Shown here in pieces: positions 62,580 to 64,000 of a DNA stretch of 64,000 nucleotides (positions within the stretch are counted from its first letter, which is position 1; every line of letters starts with the position of its first letter). Below the pieces are notes generated by a model. It saw only the letters and a list, made by a program, of their open reading frames with translations, was not told the DNA's origin and ran no database searches. The stretch lies in NCBI RefSeq assembly GCF_965184065.1, contig NZ_OZ239098.1; one strand, given 5' to 3'. Source of the stretch: Methylopumilus sp026399645 (lineage in GTDB: Bacteria > Pseudomonadota > Gammaproteobacteria > Burkholderiales > Methylophilaceae). Position numbers and translations under genes: made by a program.

Positions 62580-64000
62580 TGTTTGTTTTGCTCATATTGT
62601 AATGTTCGTTCAGGAAGCCTTAGGATAGATTTAACATGACAGTAAGCCATGTCTTTTTCACGTGCAAATCTAACAGTTGCATCACCCATTTCGTAGCTTT
62701 TAACTGCATCACTAATGCGACACTTCCAAAAGCCGAGTAACTCATCCCAAGATTGGTATTGGCTAGAGCAGGAAGCATCCTTTATACCTTTAAGAAGCCC
62801 GATATCTCGACCGATGCCAATCCATTGAGGCTTTGGTGTATTAATAATGCCAATACTAATGGCATCAATAGGTTTATCTGAAGCATAGAGGGCATAGAAT
62901 GGCATTTGAAGCTCTCCATAAGCATTGAGAAACCATTCATTTAAAGTTTTTGTTGCCCCAGATTTGTAATCAATAACAATCGTGTTCTGATTAACTTCAT
63001 CAATACGGTCAATCTTGATATTAAAGTTAAGATAGCCTAAATGCACGGGGATATTTTTTTCTGTCTCTTTAACTTCAAAGTCACCTCGTTTTAACTCATA
63101 TTGAATCCAATTTTCAAGGTAATGTATTAAGCGTATCTCTTCGATATTAAAAAACTCAGGCAAAATTCTGGGGTACTTTTTCTTTTCAGTTGAAATATTC
63201 TTATGTGCAATATCTTTTATTTTTTTTAAGAGTTCATTTCTGCTTAAAGCGCTAACTAGAAATGATGATTTATATTCCATCCAAAATTCTTCCAAGGTTT
63301 TGTGAAAGAGATTTCCGCGAAGTCTGGTAGTTAAATTTTCTTCATCATCATCTTCTAATTGTTTGGCGCCAAGCCTAAATTCATAGAATGCCCAGGCAGG
63401 GCAGATGGACTGTGCTTCAAGTAGTTTAATCCCTGATTTCACGGTCTGTTCAACGTCAATTTGAATTGAAGTATTATCTTCAATATATTCTATAACATCT
63501 TGATTAAATGTATTTTTTTTGTAATTAAAATTTATATCTTCATGTGGTTTCGAAGATATGAAAGTGTATAAAATAGGTGACGGAAAGATCTCTTCTTCAC
63601 CCATTTTTTTAGCGTAGGAGAGTGTTACCAGGGTTGATGTATGGGTAAATTTGTCTAAAATATTTGTGGCATGTAAATGACGTTTTTCATGAGTATTGAT
63701 ATGGCAATCATGCTGAATTTTGATAGGGATAAATGGATTATATTGATGAGGTGCAGGCCAATTATGTTCATTCAAATTCATAATCCACGTAGCATCATAA
63801 ATTTCATAAGTCGTTTCATGAAAGCCTAAAATATCAATTTTAAAATTACCCTCGTGTTGATGATGATGGGTAGTTTTTTTGAGGTAATACTGAAGTGTAT
63901 CTAACATATCCTGAATAGATATTTCATCAAGGAGATTGTCTAGCGAGGTTAAAGTTTCGGTAATTTTATTCCACGCCTCATAAATACCTTCTTCATAAAG
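62576..64000 (-). CDS. PD-(D/E)XK nuclease, AddB-like (partial, runs off the window)
   Basis: The frame is open from the right edge to the stop near 62576, giving the C-terminal 474 codons; an internal ATG at 63907 is not the true start. A RecB-family nuclease domain is visible: GNLFHKTLEEF (motif His), a following Glu, KIDRIDE (Asp), VIDYKSG (D...K) and QMPFYALY. Single cysteines occur (SICPAWAFYEFRLGA and AYCHV), but the full cysteine set of the AddB iron-sulfur staple is not seen. It acts with the helicase that follows it. Confidence 0.85.
   Translation of the reverse strand, partial: LYEEGIYEAWNKITETLTSLDNLLDEISIQDMLDTLQYYLKKTTHHHQHEGNFKIDILGFHETTYEIYDATWIMNLNEHNWPAPHQYNPFIPIKIQHDCHINTHEKRHLHATNILDKFTHTSTLVTLSYAKKMGEEEIFPSPILYTFISSKPHEDINFNYKKNTFNQDVIEYIEDNTSIQIDVEQTVKSGIKLLEAQSICPAWAFYEFRLGAKQLEDDDEENLTTRLRGNLFHKTLEEFWMEYKSSFLVSALSRNELLKKIKDIAHKNISTEKKKYPRILPEFFNIEEIRLIHYLENWIQYELKRGDFEVKETEKNIPVHLGYLNFNIKIDRIDEVNQNTIVIDYKSGATKTLNEWFLNAYGELQMPFYALYASDKPIDAISIGIINTPKPQWIGIGRDIGLLKGIKDASCSSQYQSWDELLGFWKCRISDAVKSYEMGDATVRFAREKDMAYCHVKSILRLPERTLQYEQNKQ

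Noticed and set aside
1..64000. tRNA, rRNA, CRISPR arrays, insertion sequences or prophage
   Set aside because: All gaps were read; none holds a tRNA-like cloverleaf, repeat-spacer pattern, transposase or integrase.

Overview
The window is an AT-rich, tightly packed bacterial chromosome segment. Almost all of it codes for conserved proteins, with gaps of usually 0-150 bases and one gap above 300 bases. Gene content and order fit a streamlined methylotrophic betaproteobacterium of the order Methylophilales (an OM43-clade or 'Candidatus Methylopumilus'-like genome). The indicators are an mxaRSACKL methanol-oxidation accessory cluster, a complete oxidative pentose phosphate branch (zwf, pgl and a short-form gnd), betaproteobacterial gene neighbourhoods, and no mobile elements, phage genes, CRISPR arrays or recognisable tRNA/rRNA genes. 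The taxonomic placement is an inference from this content, not from a marker search.

Layout. 1-1000 (minus): N-terminal part of a phosphomannomutase/phosphoglucomutase cut by the window edge, preceded by iscX. 1158-4763 (plus): glyA, nrdR, ribD and a TatD-family hydrolase. 4764-5118: the only gap above 300 bases, holding two perfect DnaA boxes, two inverted repeats and the pyrG promoter. 5119-9240 (plus): pyrG, kdsA, eno, ftsB. 9237-15512 (minus): mxaR-S-A-C-K-L running into ygfZ. 15673-17445 (plus): fabA-fabB. 17442-17810 (minus): a Mth938-like protein. 17917-23171 (plus): alaA, hom, thrC, thyA, folA. 23164-28472 (minus): gnd, zwf, dcd and a basic amino acid decarboxylase, with pgl divergent at 28627. 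29301-32506: mrp and metG, divergent. 32507-40839 (minus): aat, bpt, tyrA, aroA, cmk, rpsA, ihfB, lapB, pyrF. 40877-42509 (plus): a TraB/GumN protein and a SpoU-type RNA methyltransferase. 42499-43705 (minus): a DUF3301 protein and hslO. 43944-48182 (plus): amtB, ispD, ispF and an ABC exporter. 48179-49679 (minus): a Smr protein and trxB. 49836-55734 (plus): ftsK, lolA (with an extra C-terminal domain), rarA, serS. 55731-56405 (minus): rpiA. 56465-59878 (plus): mfd. 59934-64000 (minus): an AddAB-like helicase/nuclease pair, with the nuclease gene running off the right edge.

How the genes work together. Glucose-6-phosphate dehydrogenase, lactonase and 6-phosphogluconate dehydrogenase can form the oxidative arm of the dissimilatory ribulose monophosphate cycle, with rpiA, eno and glyA in linked central metabolism. 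The mxaRSACKL proteins are known maturation factors for the calcium/PQQ methanol dehydrogenase MxaFI. No mxaF, mxaJ, mxaG or mxaI lies in the cluster or elsewhere in the window, which makes the cluster the most biologically interesting part. The remainder covers nucleotide synthesis (pyrG, pyrF, thyA, folA, dcd, cmk, nrdR), amino acid synthesis (hom, thrC, aroA, tyrA, alaA), envelope synthesis (kdsA, lapB, lolA, fabAB), division (ftsB, ftsK) and DNA repair (mfd, rarA, AddAB-like).

Many gene ends are shared: eight convergent pairs abut or overlap by 4-11 bases. Five of them use the same four-base overlap of two stop codons, leaving no room for ordinary terminators. I did not find a convincingly new multi-gene system. 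The items most worth a second look are the mxa cluster without its enzyme, the DnaA-box intergenic region, the LolA fusion and the AddA-like helicase without a nuclease.
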